Below, one piece after another: positions 1 to 11,420 of a stretch of 64,000 nucleotides of DNA. The notes under the pieces were generated by a model. The model saw nothing but the letters and a program-made list of their open reading frames with translations, was not told the DNA's origin and did not search any database. Where the stretch lies: contig CM043697.1 in assembly GCA_023935145.1 (NCBI GenBank), positions 43,606,501-43,670,500 of the forward strand, in the 5' to 3' direction. The DNA comes from Bretschneidera sinensis. Its lineage: Eukaryota; Streptophyta; Magnoliopsida; Brassicales; Akaniaceae. The position numbers were made by a program, and so were the translations under genes. Numbering within the stretch: position 1 is the first letter of the stretch; each line of letters starts with the position of its first letter.

Positions 1-94
1 ATGAGGAACTCAAAGTAATACTGAGCTATTTATACGCAAGTAATATAAACTATGTGTATTTAAATTGCATAAACACTTCTAACCGAGTGAAATA
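1..94. other. Unassigned left flank
   Basis: AT-rich sequence before the first LTR. I see no coding or repeat signature. The five bases before the LTR are AAATA; no partner target-site copy can be tested because the element's 3' half is missing. Confidence 0.4.
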
Positions 95-561
95 TGTTGG
101 AATTTTGGGTTCAGATATGTTATAACATTGTACATGTAGACCTGTTATCTAATAAAGGACCCAATTAAGTGATATTGTTTTTATGGGTTTCCAAAGTATC
201 AAGGTTCTTTAGTATGGCCCACCTTATGTGTAGAAGCTCGATGTGGTATGGGTCTTTGTTAATGGGCCAAAGACCCAATGCACATGTGTGAGGTAACTGT
301 TAGGGTTATGGCCCCTGAATTTTATTGAAACATACAGTTCTTCTCCCTCCCCTCTAACATTCAGTTAATTGGTTCTCATACCAAAGGTGGTTCTCCTTGT
401 AGTCTTAGAAGATCAACCCAAGAGGCTTGCTTGTAATGGATTCCGGTTTGTTTCTAACTCATCTTCTCAATATATATATGAATTCTTGATAAGTTTAATA
501 TGAGAAGATCTTGGTTGTATCATTGATTATTATGTGTATTAGTATCAAGATTCATATAACA
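95..561 (+). repeat. 5' LTR of a Ty1/copia element (copia-1)
   Basis: Starts TGTTGGAATT and ends CATATAACA (TG...CA), about 467 bp. It is followed after two bases by an initiator-Met tRNA primer binding site, which fixes the right boundary and the orientation. The left boundary is inferred from the TG dinucleotide and a typical copia LTR length. No matching 3' LTR lies in the window. Confidence 0.75.
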
Positions 562-563
562 AT

Positions 564-575
564 TGGTATCAAAGC
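564..575 (+). other. Primer binding site, initiator Met tRNA (copia-1)
   Basis: TGGTATCAAAGC, one mismatch from the usual TGGTATCAGAGC that pairs with the 3' end of initiator tRNA-Met. It would prime minus-strand DNA synthesis. Confidence 0.85.
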
Positions 576-1710
576 CTTTCATGTTAAATTGTTGAGATTC
601 ATATGAAAATCAAGTTTCTTGAATTTTCTCCCATAAAGCATGTTTAGGGCAGAAATTTGTTTTGAAAAAATTGCTATAAATCCATGTTTGTTGATGAGAT
701 TGTATGATTACAATTGGTATCTCAAAATATGATTTTTTTTTTGGTATGAAAATATTATATTTTGGTGATTTTTAGCGACTGTTTTTTGTAACTGCAAATT
801 GCAGTTTATCAGACCAGCATTGCGGCGCTGGCTTTGATCTTTCTTTTTTAGGCTAATTCTGTAAATTATGCCTTAAGCCCTTTAGAGCTGGTTCATATGA
901 TAAAGATAGCCGTTTTTGAATTTCTATAACAAATGGAAGAATGATATGCACGGACAATTGGTATAATAAAGGTGGAAATTGTAGAAATCATTTTTTATTG
1001 TCATGACAACTTGCCATGATATTCTGGATATGCTCAAAATATATAGTAAAGTGGAAATCGTGGAAATCATTTTTTATTGTCATGACAGTTTGCCAATTGC
1101 AAGCATATTATTTTGGTATTCATTGTAGAGGACCACTACAGTCAGTCCCAAAATCCAGAGAACCGGTACTGCAACACCAGCGATCTGTCCCTCGGGCAGA
1201 TTACTGGCGCCAAGGGCTGGCATAGTGGCACCGGTCAAGGTAAAGAGCAAAATTTTTTTTAAGGATTTTGTTTCGAATTTTATGTTTAATGTTTTTTGAG
1301 ATGTATGAATTGAAGTATTATGTTGCTAAAGCAATCTCTACTATGTAAATTTATTTATTTTAAGACATGTAAACATGCTATTAATATGTGAAAATAATCG
1401 GTCCAAAGGAAGATTATTTTTGCATTGTTAATAGATTAAAATAGTTGTGAATATGTGACAAATAAAGGTTGCTATGCGAATAATGTGTCGGTCCAAAGAA
1501 AGGCACATTATTTGGCCGGTTGGATTTTCAATATTCATGAACTATATTTGAGATACCACTTACAAGTTGATATTTCTGTCCAAAGACTAAGTATTAATGT
1601 TGTGCTAGGTGTTATGGGCCCACATGAATGTGTATATGTATATAGTTTTGTTTTGATTCATATATACATGAGTTGTTAGTAATTGTGAGCTTTTGTTCTT
1701 GTTTATAGCA
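576..1710 (+). other. Long untranslated leader of copia-1, with a short tandem repeat
   Basis: About 1.1 kb separates the PBS from gag, with no conserved protein. A segment of about 46 bp at 972-1017 recurs at about 1051-1096 with few mismatches (79-bp spacing). A pyrimidine-rich stretch ending TTTATAG/CAG just before gag at 1710 resembles a 3' splice site, so the leader may have held an intron; this is inference. Confidence 0.5.
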
Positions 1711-2934
1711 GTGTCGATTTCTGCTAACATCAACAGCATTCCCGTGCTTAAGGGCATGAATTTCAAGAAGTGGCAAGATCATGTTATGATCGTGCTGGGG
1801 TGCATGGAATTAGACTATGCATTGAGGGTCGATCGCCTCGCACCTTTGCCCAGCGATAGTACTGCTGAGCAAAAGGTTGTATATGAAAAGTGGGAGCCAA
1901 CAAACCGCATGAGCCTAATGATTATGAAGCACTCGATTCCGGATACCATCAGGGGTTCTATTACTGATGAAAATGATGCTAAGAAATTCCTCTCCCAAAT
2001 AGCAGACCGATTCACCACAAACGAAAAGGTCAAGACAAGCACCATCTTGACTAAGCTTGTCTCAATGCGGTACAAGGGGAAGGGGAATATAAGAGAGTAC
2101 ATCATAGAGATGTCAAACCTTATGACAAGACTAAAGGCATTCAAGCTGGAATTGCCAGAAGACATTCTGGTGCACTTAGTCTTGATCTCTCTTCCTACAC
2201 AATTTAGTCCTTTTAAAATCAGTTACAATACTCAAAAAAAGAAATGGACTTTGAATGAGCTGATTGCTCAATGTGTCCAAGAGGAAGAGAGACTTAATCA
2301 TGAAAAGGTTGAAAGTGCTCATTTAGCATCAACTTAGTAGGACCCTAATTCCCGCAAGAAAAGAAAGAGGAACATTAAAGGAAAGGAAACTGCAAGGTCT
2401 GAAAATTCACACCACAAGGGACAACAGAAACAAGATAAAGGTATAACTTGTTTCTTTTGTCACAAAGCTGGTCATGTGAAGAAAGACTGCACAAAATACG
2501 CCAAGTATGTGACCTGGCGTGAGAAGAAGGGTAAACTTCTAAAACTTGTTTGTTCAGAAGTTAATTTGGCCTTAGTACCTAAGAACACTTGGTGGATAGA
2601 TACAGGTGCAACTACTCACGTAAGTGTTTCTATGCAGGGGTGCATAAGGAGCCGAACGCCAACTGATGCTGAAAGATTCATCTATGTAGGAAATGGCGAA
2701 AGAGCTCCTGTGGAGGCAGTTTGTTTATTTAGATTACAATTGGAATCTAGTTGTAATTTGGATTTGGATGAGACTTTTTGTGTACCGTCTTTTAGATGGA
2801 ATTTGGTTTCTATTTCATGTTTGGACAAATCAGGTTTTTCTTGTTCATTTGGAAATAGAAAGTTTAGTCTTTTTCAGAATTCAAATTTGTTTGGTACTAG
2901 TTCTTTAATTGATAATTTATATCTTGAATAGTCA
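1711..2934 (+). pseudogene. copia-1 gag-protease (5' half of the polyprotein)
   Basis: One reading frame runs through gag and the start of pol. The gag part (retrotransposon gag/UBN2 type, about 209 codons) is followed by a CCHC zinc knuckle (C-FF-C-HKAG-H-VKKD-C, 2449-2490). Next comes the aspartic protease with its D-T-G at 2599-2607, reaching the start of the GAG-pre-integrase region near 2934. The expected start codon appears changed to GTG at 1711; the first in-frame ATG is 1756. Two consecutive TAG stops at 2335-2340 interrupt the frame between gag and the zinc knuckle. Integrase, reverse transcriptase and RNase H are absent because the element is cut off near 2930, where a SIRE-like element begins on the other strand. 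Assignment to Ty1/copia is firm; I do not assign the lineage. Confidence 0.85.
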
Positions 2935-5686
2935 TAAACAATAACAAGAGCATATTGATGGCCACCTAGACTAATGGTACTTATTAGACCAAATAAGTCC
3001 ATATACAAAAGTTCCAATGGTCTAGTAGTTGAGACTACATTCTTTGATTTAAAAGAAATCCTAGTTTGTTTTCCCATTTGACAAGCATCACATACTTTGT
3101 CGTTTTCAAAATTGATCTTGGCAAGTCTAATGACCAAATCTTTTCTAGAAATGATTTTAAGCAAATTCATGTTCACATGACCAAGCCTTCTATGCCATAG
3201 CCATTGGGTTTTCACTAAATGCGGGAAAACATTTATCATTTTTGGAATGCAAGGATTTTAAATCAACTATATAGACATTTTCATGTCTATGGCCAACAAA
3301 TTTGATCTTGTTACTCTTGATGTCTATAACTAGACAATGAGAGGTTTCAAATGTGACTTTGTTGCCTTTGTCACAAAGTTGACTAATACTTAGTAAATTT
3401 GGCTTAAGACATACATTATCTATGGTTGAGAAATTATTACCAACTTTTCCATGCCCGATGATCTTTATTTTTGTGTTGTCTCCAATGGTGAAAAGTCCAC
3501 CATCTCTTAGAGTTAGCTCCTTGAATACACTTTTATCACCGGTCATGTGCTTTGAGCATCCACTATCAAGGTACCAATAGTTAGTTACCTTTTTTCCTTG
3601 GTGTGGAGACATATCTACATCACACAAGGATACACAATGGTATTTTTAGGTACCCAAAATTTCTTGGGTCCTTTGGGGTTAATCCTTGAAAATACGGTTC
3701 ATTTTGGGACCCATACTTTCTTAACAACATATGGTGATCTATAGACATGTTGATAATACACAATCCTAGGATGATAGTCATTGAAATTTCTAGGAGTATT
3801 TAGTTATGCATGTATATAATGCTTAGGATATGAGTTCCTAGGATACATGTTTCTATTGTGAGGAATATGAATATACATGTCATTTCTAGAAAATGTATGA
3901 AGATGATTTCTAGGATACATGCTTGCATTTTCATGAGTATGTATATTATTTCTAGAATAACCATGATAGTAATTCCTAGGATATGCTTGTGGAGGATGCA
4001 AGTTTTGATTATGCATATTGTTTATGGGATGTACATGATGATTATTCCTAGGATATGTATAAGCATTTCTTGAATGAGCATACATAAAAGCATGAGTATT
4101 TCTAGGATGTTTCATTCTTGTATATGCATTAGATTTAACATTTCTAAACTTGTTAGCATTCATTGAGGGTATGTTTTTAACCTTGCTAGTGATCTTTGAA
4201 GTAGAGGCTTCATTCACACATGATGCTTTCATAAATAAGCTCTCTTTTGATTTTTGCTTTTCTAATGGAGAATATCCTAATCCTAATTTTCCTCTACCTA
4301 ATCTTTGGCAAGAAAGCACTTCATCAAGTTTTTCTTTTCCAAGCATGAGTCTAGATATTGTACCATTCAATTCTAATATCTTCTTCTTTAAGTTTTCATT
4401 TTCATTTTTTGAGGAAATCTTGAGAATAATCATAAATCAATGAAGATAGTTTATCTTTTTCTTCTCTTAGACTTACCATCTCTTTAGAGAGAGATGACAC
4501 CTCTTTCTTAAGAGTAAAGTTCCTAGAATCGAATTTCTTCAATTCTTCATGCATTTCATTTATGACTTCTATTAACTCTTCACTACTACTAACAATGTTA
4601 TTTTTATAAGAGGGAGAAGATAATACCTCATTCTCATCATCAATTTCCATAAGACATAGGTTGGCAATTTCCTCGTATCTGACTTCTTTATCCGAGGATT
4701 CTTCTTCTTCATCATCACTCCAAGTAGTTGTAATCATAGCTTTCTTCTTGAAGCTCCTGTATGGTTTTCTTATAACCATACAATAGGCCTTGATGTGACC
4801 GGGCTTCTTGCATCCATAGCACACAAGTGGTTCCCTTTTTGAAGTGGGATCCTTCGTGTAAGGTTTCTTGATTTTCTTCAAGAAATTATGAAACCGTTTG
4901 GTGATTAAAGCCATCTCACCATCTTCTTCACTGATCTCTGCCTCTTCTTCCAATTCCTCTTCTCTGTTGCATGTAGAGGCTTTGAGAGCAATCACATTTT
5001 TTTTTCTCATCATTATTGACAATGGAATTCATTTCTTCCATCTCATATGTCAATAATGACCCAAGAAGTGTCTCAACATCAAGTTTGTTGAGATCTTTGG
5101 CCTCTGTGATGGCCATCTTCTTTGCTTTCCAAGTGGGTGGCAAAGATCTTAAGATTTTTCTTGTTAGTTCAAACTCCTTAATGTTCCTATCAAGAAGCTT
5201 CAGACCATTAACAATAGTTGTGAAACATGAGTGCATTTGAGAAATTGTTTCGTTAGGAGACATTCTAAAAGATTCATATTCAGACACTAGCATATAAATT
5301 TTTGATTTTTTAACCTCACTAGTTCCTTCATATATAACTTGCAATTTATCCCACATCTCCTTAGCCTAAACACATGCAATGATTTTATTGTATTCAGATA
5401 TATCTAAAGCATAACGTAAAATACTTGTGACTCTACTATTAAGAGACATCATTCTACAATCCTCATCATTATACTCAGTTTTGAGTTTAGGCATTGTATG
5501 ATTGATTTCTCCGATAGTTAATTCCTTTAATGGAATTCTAGGTCCCTCTTCAATGACTCTCCATAGATTATAATCTTGTCCTTCGACAAAGATTTTCATC
5601 TTGTTTTTCCAATAGTTATAGTTGGAGCCATTGAACAAAGGAGGCCTAGTGTAGGAGTATCCCTCAGAATAGCTATTTGCTGCCAT
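2930..5686 (-). pseudogene. SIRE-like copia gag-protease-integrase (5' half)
   Basis: On the minus strand the polyprotein starts at an ATG at 5684-5686. The gag opens with the N-terminal motif containing F-N-G-S-N-Y-x-Y-W (DUF4219/UBN2 type). An acidic stretch and a CCHC zinc knuckle (C-YG-C-KKPG-H-IKAY-C, about 4780-4823) follow. Next is a low-complexity region rich in Y-P-R-N-x-H repeats (3804-4200). The protease has L-D-S-G-C-S-K-H-M (about 3535-3575), then GAG-pre-integrase (W-H-R-R-L-G-H, C-x2-C) and the start of the integrase core (D-Y-S-R-Y at the break). Several frameshifts and stops split it into ORFs at 5366-5686, 4928-5356, 4402-5022, 3804-4433, 3190-3627 and 2930-3239. The acidic, KKA-rich gag resembles the SIRE/Maximus lineage; that assignment is from memory of the family. 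Confidence 0.8.
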
Positions 5687-5727
5687 CGAATCAACTCAAG
5701 GATATTAAGCCTAAAATTGAGAACGAG

Positions 5728-5739
5728 GCTTTGATACCA
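5728..5739 (-). other. Primer binding site, initiator Met tRNA (SIRE-like)
   Basis: On the minus strand it reads TGGTATCAAAGC, two bases after the LTR end, so this is the 5' end of a minus-strand element. Confidence 0.85.
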
Positions 5740-5741
5740 AT

Positions 5742-6807
5742 TGTAGACTGAAGTTTCAATCCAAGAGGGGGGATGAATTGGGTTTTTAAAAACTTTTTCT
5801 AATTAAACACTAGTTTATAAAAAACAGATAAACCCACAAGCATGTAAACAAATAATGTGTGGTAAACAAAAGAGTTTAAGGAATAGAGGATGCAAACTCA
5901 ATTTATAGTAGTTCGGCAATATCAGATTCATTCCGACCCTACGTCCACTCTCTTGAAGGAACCTCCTTGAAGTAATCCACTAAGAAACTTAGTCATGCAA
6001 CTTCACGGGTGTTGCACAAACCTTACAATCAATCTCTTCCTTTTGGAAGCAAATCCCTTCCTCTCGAAAGCAAAATCCCTTCCTCTCGGAAGCTAATCCC
6101 TTTACAATAAATGCTGTAAAATAAATGGTAGAGAGACAATAATGAAAGCTTATACAACTGAATAATATCTCTCTTTCAAGGTTGGCTCAACAATAAATAT
6201 TTCAAAGCTTTTGTGTATCAATGAGTAAAAACTTGATTGAATGTGTAATCTCTTTTTTTGAAATGCTCAATAGAGTGGATTTATATAGCCTTGATGTAAT
6301 ATGGCCGCTTTGTACTGTTCTGGTACGATTTGGTGCAATTTGTGCTGAAATCTCGCGTCTCAACGGTCATATTTTTTGAACTACCAGTCGACTGGGTCAA
6401 GTTAAAAATCCCATTTTTTAAGGCTATTGAAGGTACCAGTCGACTGGTATGAAGCACCCAGTCGACTGGGGACACATTGTCCCATATACCAGTCTTCTGG
6501 TATAAGTACCCAGTCGACTGGGTTGCTTATCAACCCAGTTTTCATGTTTTGAAATGTTTTTAACTTAAAACGTTTGATTGAAAAGTTCTATAAAAATGCT
6601 TTTTCAAAAGGAGCCATAAGACAAGCTTTGAGATTTACAACTTGTTTAAATACTTTGTCCCTATACTAGATCTTTTTTCTTGACTTGATGTTTGATTCGG
6701 GTTGAGTTCTTGCACCTTGATCCTTTGTTGAATGCTTTTATCGCTTAATACACTTAGATAGCACTGTTAGTATAATAAGAGTTGTGTTTTGTCATTATTA
6801 AAATATA
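5742..6807 (-). repeat. 5' LTR of the SIRE-like element
   Basis: About 1.07 kb, read on the minus strand, ending ...AGTCTACA next to the PBS. The outer end is near 6807, where the gypsy integrase sequence begins abruptly. The minus-strand start (TATATTTTAATAATGAC) looks like a decayed TG terminus. The length fits SIRE-type LTRs. It contains an array of palindromes (separate entry). Confidence 0.7.
6384..6522. repeat. Array of five SalI-type palindromes in the SIRE LTR
   Basis: Within about 140 bp there are five copies of a 12-18 bp palindrome centred on AGTCGACT: 6384-6395, 6434-6449 (perfect 16 bp), 6457-6470 (perfect 14 bp), 6486-6503 (decayed, TCTTCT centre) and 6509-6522 (perfect 14 bp). 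Arms alternate between ACC/GGT and CCC/GGG. They lie in the part of the LTR expected upstream of transcription start. Confidence 0.85.
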
Positions 6808-6808
6808 G

Positions 6809-8019
6809 GTGAGGGTCAACATGCGTGAAGCACATGGAGGTGGTTTGATAGGTTATTTTGGTGTAAGGAAGACTTTAGACGTGTTGCATGAACATTTTTT
6901 TTTTTGCCAAAGATGAAACGTGATGTGGAGAGAGTTTGTGTTAGATATGTTACATGTAAGCAGGCCAAATCTAGAGTCTTACCACATGGATTATACACTC
7001 GTTTTCCCGTACCTAGTGCGCCTTGGGTAGATATTTCTATGACTTTGTTTTAGGCTTGCCTATGTCAAAGAAAGGTAAGGATTCAATTTTTGTGTTGTTG
7101 ATAAGTTTTCTAAGATGGTACATTTCATATCTTGTCATAAAATCGATGATGCAACCTACATTGCTGATTTGTTCTTTAAAGAGATAGTACAGCTCCATGA
7201 TGCTCCTAGGAGTATTGCATCTGATCGTGATGTTAAGTTCTTTAGTTATTTTTTGAAAGTCTTGTGGGGAAAGTTGGGAACTAAATTTTTGTTTTCGACT
7301 ACTTGTCACCCCCCAACGGATGGACAAACCGAGGTAGTGAATAGAACTTTATCTACTTTGTTTTGTATTATAATTCAAAAGAATTTGAAAAATTGGGAGG
7401 ATTGTTTGCAATTCATTGAGTTTTCGTATAATCGGAGTGTTCATTCTACTACTGATTTTTCACCATTTGAGATTGTTTATGGTTTTAATCCACTAATGCC
7501 TTTGGATTTGATACCATTGCCAGTTCATGAAAGGACTAGTTTGGATGGTCAAAAGAGGCTGAAATGGTGAAGAAACTCCATGAAAGTGTACGGCAACACA
7601 TAGAAAAGAAAAATGAGCAATATACGACCAAAGCCAACAAGGGCCGTAGACAAGTAATCTTTGAACCGGGTGATTGGGTTTGGGTGCATATGAGAAAGGA
7701 AAGATTTCCACCCCGTAGGTGGTCCAAGCTACATCCTAGAGTGGATGGTCCATTTCAAGTCCTTGAGAGAATCAATGATAATGCATACAAGTTGGATCTT
7801 CTAGGTGAGTATAACATTAGTGCTACATTTAATGTTTATGATCTTTCTCTTGTTGATATAGGTGACGATTCGAGGTGGAATCCTTTTGAAGAGAGCGGGA
7901 ATGATGAGAATCAACAAGCACCATTAAAAGATCCATTGCATGTTCCAGTTGGGCCTATTACTAGGGCAAGATTCAAGAAGATTAAAGAAGCACTTAATGG
8001 GCTGATTCAAGAGATTTAG
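6809..8019 (+). pseudogene. CRM-like Ty3/gypsy integrase, C-terminal part of pol
   Basis: Begins inside the integrase zinc-binding domain (R-E-A-H-G-G-G then C-x2-C) and runs through the catalytic core. The second catalytic Asp lies in S-D-R-D and the Glu in D-G-Q-T-E (ORF 7115-7570). It continues into the C-terminal domain (G-D-W-V-W-V-H, G-P-F-x-V-L-E) and the tail ending at the stop at 8017-8019 (ORF 7564-8019). The N-terminal stretch at 7035-7115 has a frameshift and stops, and a 1-base deletion near 7560 separates the two ORFs. Gag, protease, RT and RNase H are missing because the SIRE-like element abuts at 6808. The tail resembles centromeric (CRM) retrotransposons, an assignment made by recall. 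Confidence 0.75.
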
Positions 8020-8138
8020 GCTGGTTCTAAAATGGGGCATTCCAAGCTTGGCCCAAAGGGAGATGAAGGCGTAATAAATTTAATCCAAGCTATTGATGGG
8101 GTTGATCTTGCTTAATTGGGCATAATTTCCTTAGCAAT

Positions 8139-8711
8139 GATGTGGATTAATGGCTGATTATGGCTTGAGGGGCGTGGAATTAGAAGGAGAAAGTGGTTGA
8201 TTACTTTCTAATTTTAGACTAATTAATTAGCTGATTGACTTTCCAGTTCCATACCAATTAATTCACTGATAGACTTGCCTATTTCAAACTTTTCTTAGGC
8301 ATATTTTTTTATTCTTTTCTTTATCTACTTTCTTATTTTGGAACCAAGTTAGTTTCCTTTTCCTTATAGTGTGTGTGTAGGGGTGAAAAGGTTATAAAGA
8401 GCATACACTCATTGTAATGAAGCAGATTTGAATAGAAATCAGAAAAACGTGAGGTTTGCTTCCTCTATTGGTTCTTCAGAGAACTTATGAACTTTTCGAG
8501 GATTCTTCCTTGTGACAATCAAATTTTATACCTTCGGTTCGTGATTCAGTTATAATCATTGGGTCGAGGTTTCTTACTTTATACTTTCGATTCGCGTTTC
8601 ATTATAAACGTTGGGTCGGGATTTTCTATCAAAAATCTGAATTTTAGCTTTCTTGGGCAAATATTCCAAAATTGTTTGTTGGGTCTCAAAGCGTGTCAGT
8701 TGAGGTTCGCA
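8139..8711 (+). repeat. Probable LTR of the CRM-like element
   Basis: Sequence after the pol stop has LTR character: a TATA-like GGTTATAAAGAG at about 8389-8400 and an end at ...GTTCGCA just before a PBS. The 5' boundary (TGATGTGG, 8139) is a guess; 8020-8138 holds no other feature. A roughly 55-bp imperfect tandem repeat around TTCGGTTCG / TTCGATTCG and GTTGGGTCG lies at about 8530-8630. Confidence 0.5.
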
Positions 8712-8716
8712 TAATT

Positions 8717-8728
8717 TGGTATCAGAGC
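8717..8728 (+). other. Primer binding site after the CRM-like LTR
   Basis: Perfect TGGTATCAGAGC within six bases of the LTR end. A 3' LTR should not be followed by a PBS, so the LTR must also have served as, or recombined with, a 5' LTR. Confidence 0.8.
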
Positions 8729-8789
8729 CAGCTTCTAAAAATCAGGTTTACTATCTTTTATCTTTCGTTTCGTGTTATCATCCTATCTT

Positions 8790-10118
8790 GTTCATCTTCT
8801 GATAGACGACGGATTCGTACCCTTTGGAATCAACACCAAACAAGTAGTCATGTAAGAACGGGGAAGATAACCCCCTTTAAAAAATTCATGTACTGCATTT
8901 ACCACATCAGCATTAATAATTTCCCAGCATAATCTGCAAAAAAAATGTCTATTAAATCTGTCAGAGCCTGAAGAACTATCAGGGTCCAAACCTTCCATCG
9001 CCATGCGGACTTCCTCCCCATCAGGGAGCTTACACAAGCTGTCATTCTGAGATAAAGAAACTAAGAAATGGAGTCAAGCATATCATACCCACCCTTTGTA
9101 ATAGGTTCTGTCGAGAACAAACCATGAAAGTAGTCATAGGCCAGGCTGCCCAGCTCTGAATCATCACATATCTACTCCTCCCCCGGTTTGAATTTCATTC
9201 TTGGCCGCATGTTCCTCTCCTTAATAGACGCATGGAAGAATTTAGAATTGCGATCACCATGGACTAACCATTTGACTTAGGACTTATCCCGAGCCATAGA
9301 CTCATCACAAAACAACAAATAATCAAGTTCAATTTTTGCTTGATGTAACTGCTCCACATGTGCATCCGTGTATTCATGTTGAACATTCAACTCTGCTTGA
9401 AGAAGAATATCATTGGCACGAGATATATGTCTATTAACATCACCAAAAACCTGCCAATTCCACTGTTTTAGATGTTTACGAACCGGTTTCAACTTCATAT
9501 GAAGTCGTTCCAATGGAGGCCCGGTACATTCCTCAGCCCACCATGTTTTCACCGAGTCATGGAAAGAAGCATGAGTTGCCCATGCTTTGAAGAACTTGAA
9601 AGGCTATGGACCTGAAACCACTGAAACAGCCGAAAAAATAAGGGTCGCAGAGAATATTCGAGGATAATGATTTACCTTAGGATTTGGTAGAGCAGCCATG
9701 AAGTCGGTATTCACAGACCCTGTCCAAACGTCCCCAACATCGAGAGAATGAAAGGTGGTCATTACACCACGTGAACCTACTACCCTCAAACCCAAGATCC
9801 ACTAGGCTATTGGTATCAATAAAATCTTTGAACTCATGAGCACCATAGGTGTATATCGCAACCCGACTACACTTCTCTTCAAGAGCAATAACTACATTAA
9901 AATCGCCCCCTTCAAACCAAGGACCAATAATCGAGTTTCTGAAATCCGTTAAGGCAGACCATAAGCTTCTATGTTCATAATACTAACCCTTCAAATGCAC
10001 AAAAGAGCCAAAGCAGGAAAACTGAGTATCAAGCCCTGTTATTTTAACCGACATAGCCTGGTTAGTAATCTGCAAAACCTCAACCATAATGTTATCCTTC
10101 CATAGCAGCCAAATATTT
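8790..10118 (-). pseudogene. L1-type LINE fragment (endonuclease to reverse transcriptase)
   Basis: On the minus strand the order is: an N-terminal endonuclease piece (N-I-W-L-L-W-K-D, about 10090-10118), the endonuclease core with G-G-D-F-N-V-V (about 9900-9925), the linker between endonuclease and RT (ORF 9277-9552), and the start of the RT (ORF 8792-9037, with D-P-D-S-S-S-G-S-D-R-F-N and L-I-P-K). Several frameshifts and stops break it. The right edge is a 5' truncation within the endonuclease, as is common for LINE insertions. The left edge stops in early RT at the gypsy junction, so the palm, RNase H and poly(A) tail are missing. Confidence 0.8.
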
Positions 10119-10314
10119 TTGTTAAGTTCAATTTCAATGTCACAGCATTCTTCGAGTTGATGCAGAGCATCTTTGTGTTGCAATAGCTGTTGTTATCTTC
10201 TTTTACTTTGACCACACTGCTTCTCTATTCCATTTTATTTTTTCTTTCTTTTTTGTCTTTATTTATGAGGAGAGAATCCATTGGGTCTGTTCGGCATTCA
10301 AAACTTGTCTTATG

Positions 10315-10872
10315 GTTAATGAACTTCTCTGGACTGTTGTAGAAATTATTGCTTAAACCAATGTCATAAAATATATATGGACTGAAAACATCTCTCACTA
10401 TTCGATGGCATGAGAAGAAATAAAAAAGTTTGTTATCTATTGATGAAAGATGCCTTCGATTTATGTATCTCCCATGATACTGGCCTAAACAAAAATTTAC
10501 CCAACTAATGGGACTATGCACTATCTGTGAAGTTATTTTTTTTTTATCTTTTATGAGATGATAATATTATTATCAAAGTTGTGCTGTTTAACAGTTAATG
10601 AACTTCTCTGGACTGTTGTAGAAATCATTGCTTAAACCAATGTCATAAGATATACATGGATTGAAAACATCTCTCATTATTCGATGGCATGAGAAGAAAT
10701 AAAAAATCTTGTTATCCAGTGATGAAAGATGCCTTCGATTCAAGTATTTCTCGTGACACTGGCCTAAACAAAAATTTACTCAACTGATGGGACTATGCAT
10801 TATCTGTGAAGTTATTTTTCGATTTTCTTTTATGAGATGATAACATTATTATCAAAGCATGTAAATCAAACT
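10315..10872. repeat. 279-bp tandem duplication in block A
   Basis: Two units, about 10315-10593 and 10594-10872, both starting GTTAATGAACTTCTCTGGAC. They run through the ...CTGTGAAGTTATTTTT...ATGAGATGATAA segment with scattered substitutions. The second copy of the block has one unit only (from about 53068). Confidence 0.9.
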
Positions 10873-11420
10873 TGTATTGATCATATCATATCATCATATA
10901 TATAGCTTTCCTCAAACCACCACAACAGAAAAAACTCAGACCCAATTTTTTTTAAGAAAGCAATTCTCATTCATCACACACTAAAGCTTTTATGATGATG
11001 ATATAGTAATTATTTTATATGTATTTAAGATTTCTGTTTTTTTTCCTATGAACAGAATTTGACTTGAGGTTACTACTCCAATTCAATAGTATAAGCATTT
11101 TTGTAAATTCACTTGTTCACTTCACATCAAGAGGCTCTGCTTCCACTTTTACAAAAAAAATAAAATAAAAAAATAAAAAGAGAGAAGAAGAAGAAGAAGA
11201 AAAAAAAGGCAAGGCATGGTGTCCACTCTACGCAAGCTATTTTTGCTCACAAACTCTGCCAGCTATCAACCTTTCTAGAGCATAACAAGCATCTACATCA
11301 CATAACAAATCTAATAAGCACACTTCTTTCTTTCTTTTTATAAGTAGACTTCCTTTCTTTCTAAACGTAAAATGCATATAGGGAAAAATAATCTACACAA
11401 AAAGACTCCTATTTTGAAAA

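Noticed and set aside
3858..4443. Plus-strand ORFs opposite the SIRE-like gag
   Set aside because: Shadows of the repetitive Y-P-R-N region on the minus strand.
6384..6522. CRISPR-like array
   Set aside because: Repeats are palindromes of 12-18 bp with irregular spacing inside a retrotransposon LTR in plant DNA; no cas genes.
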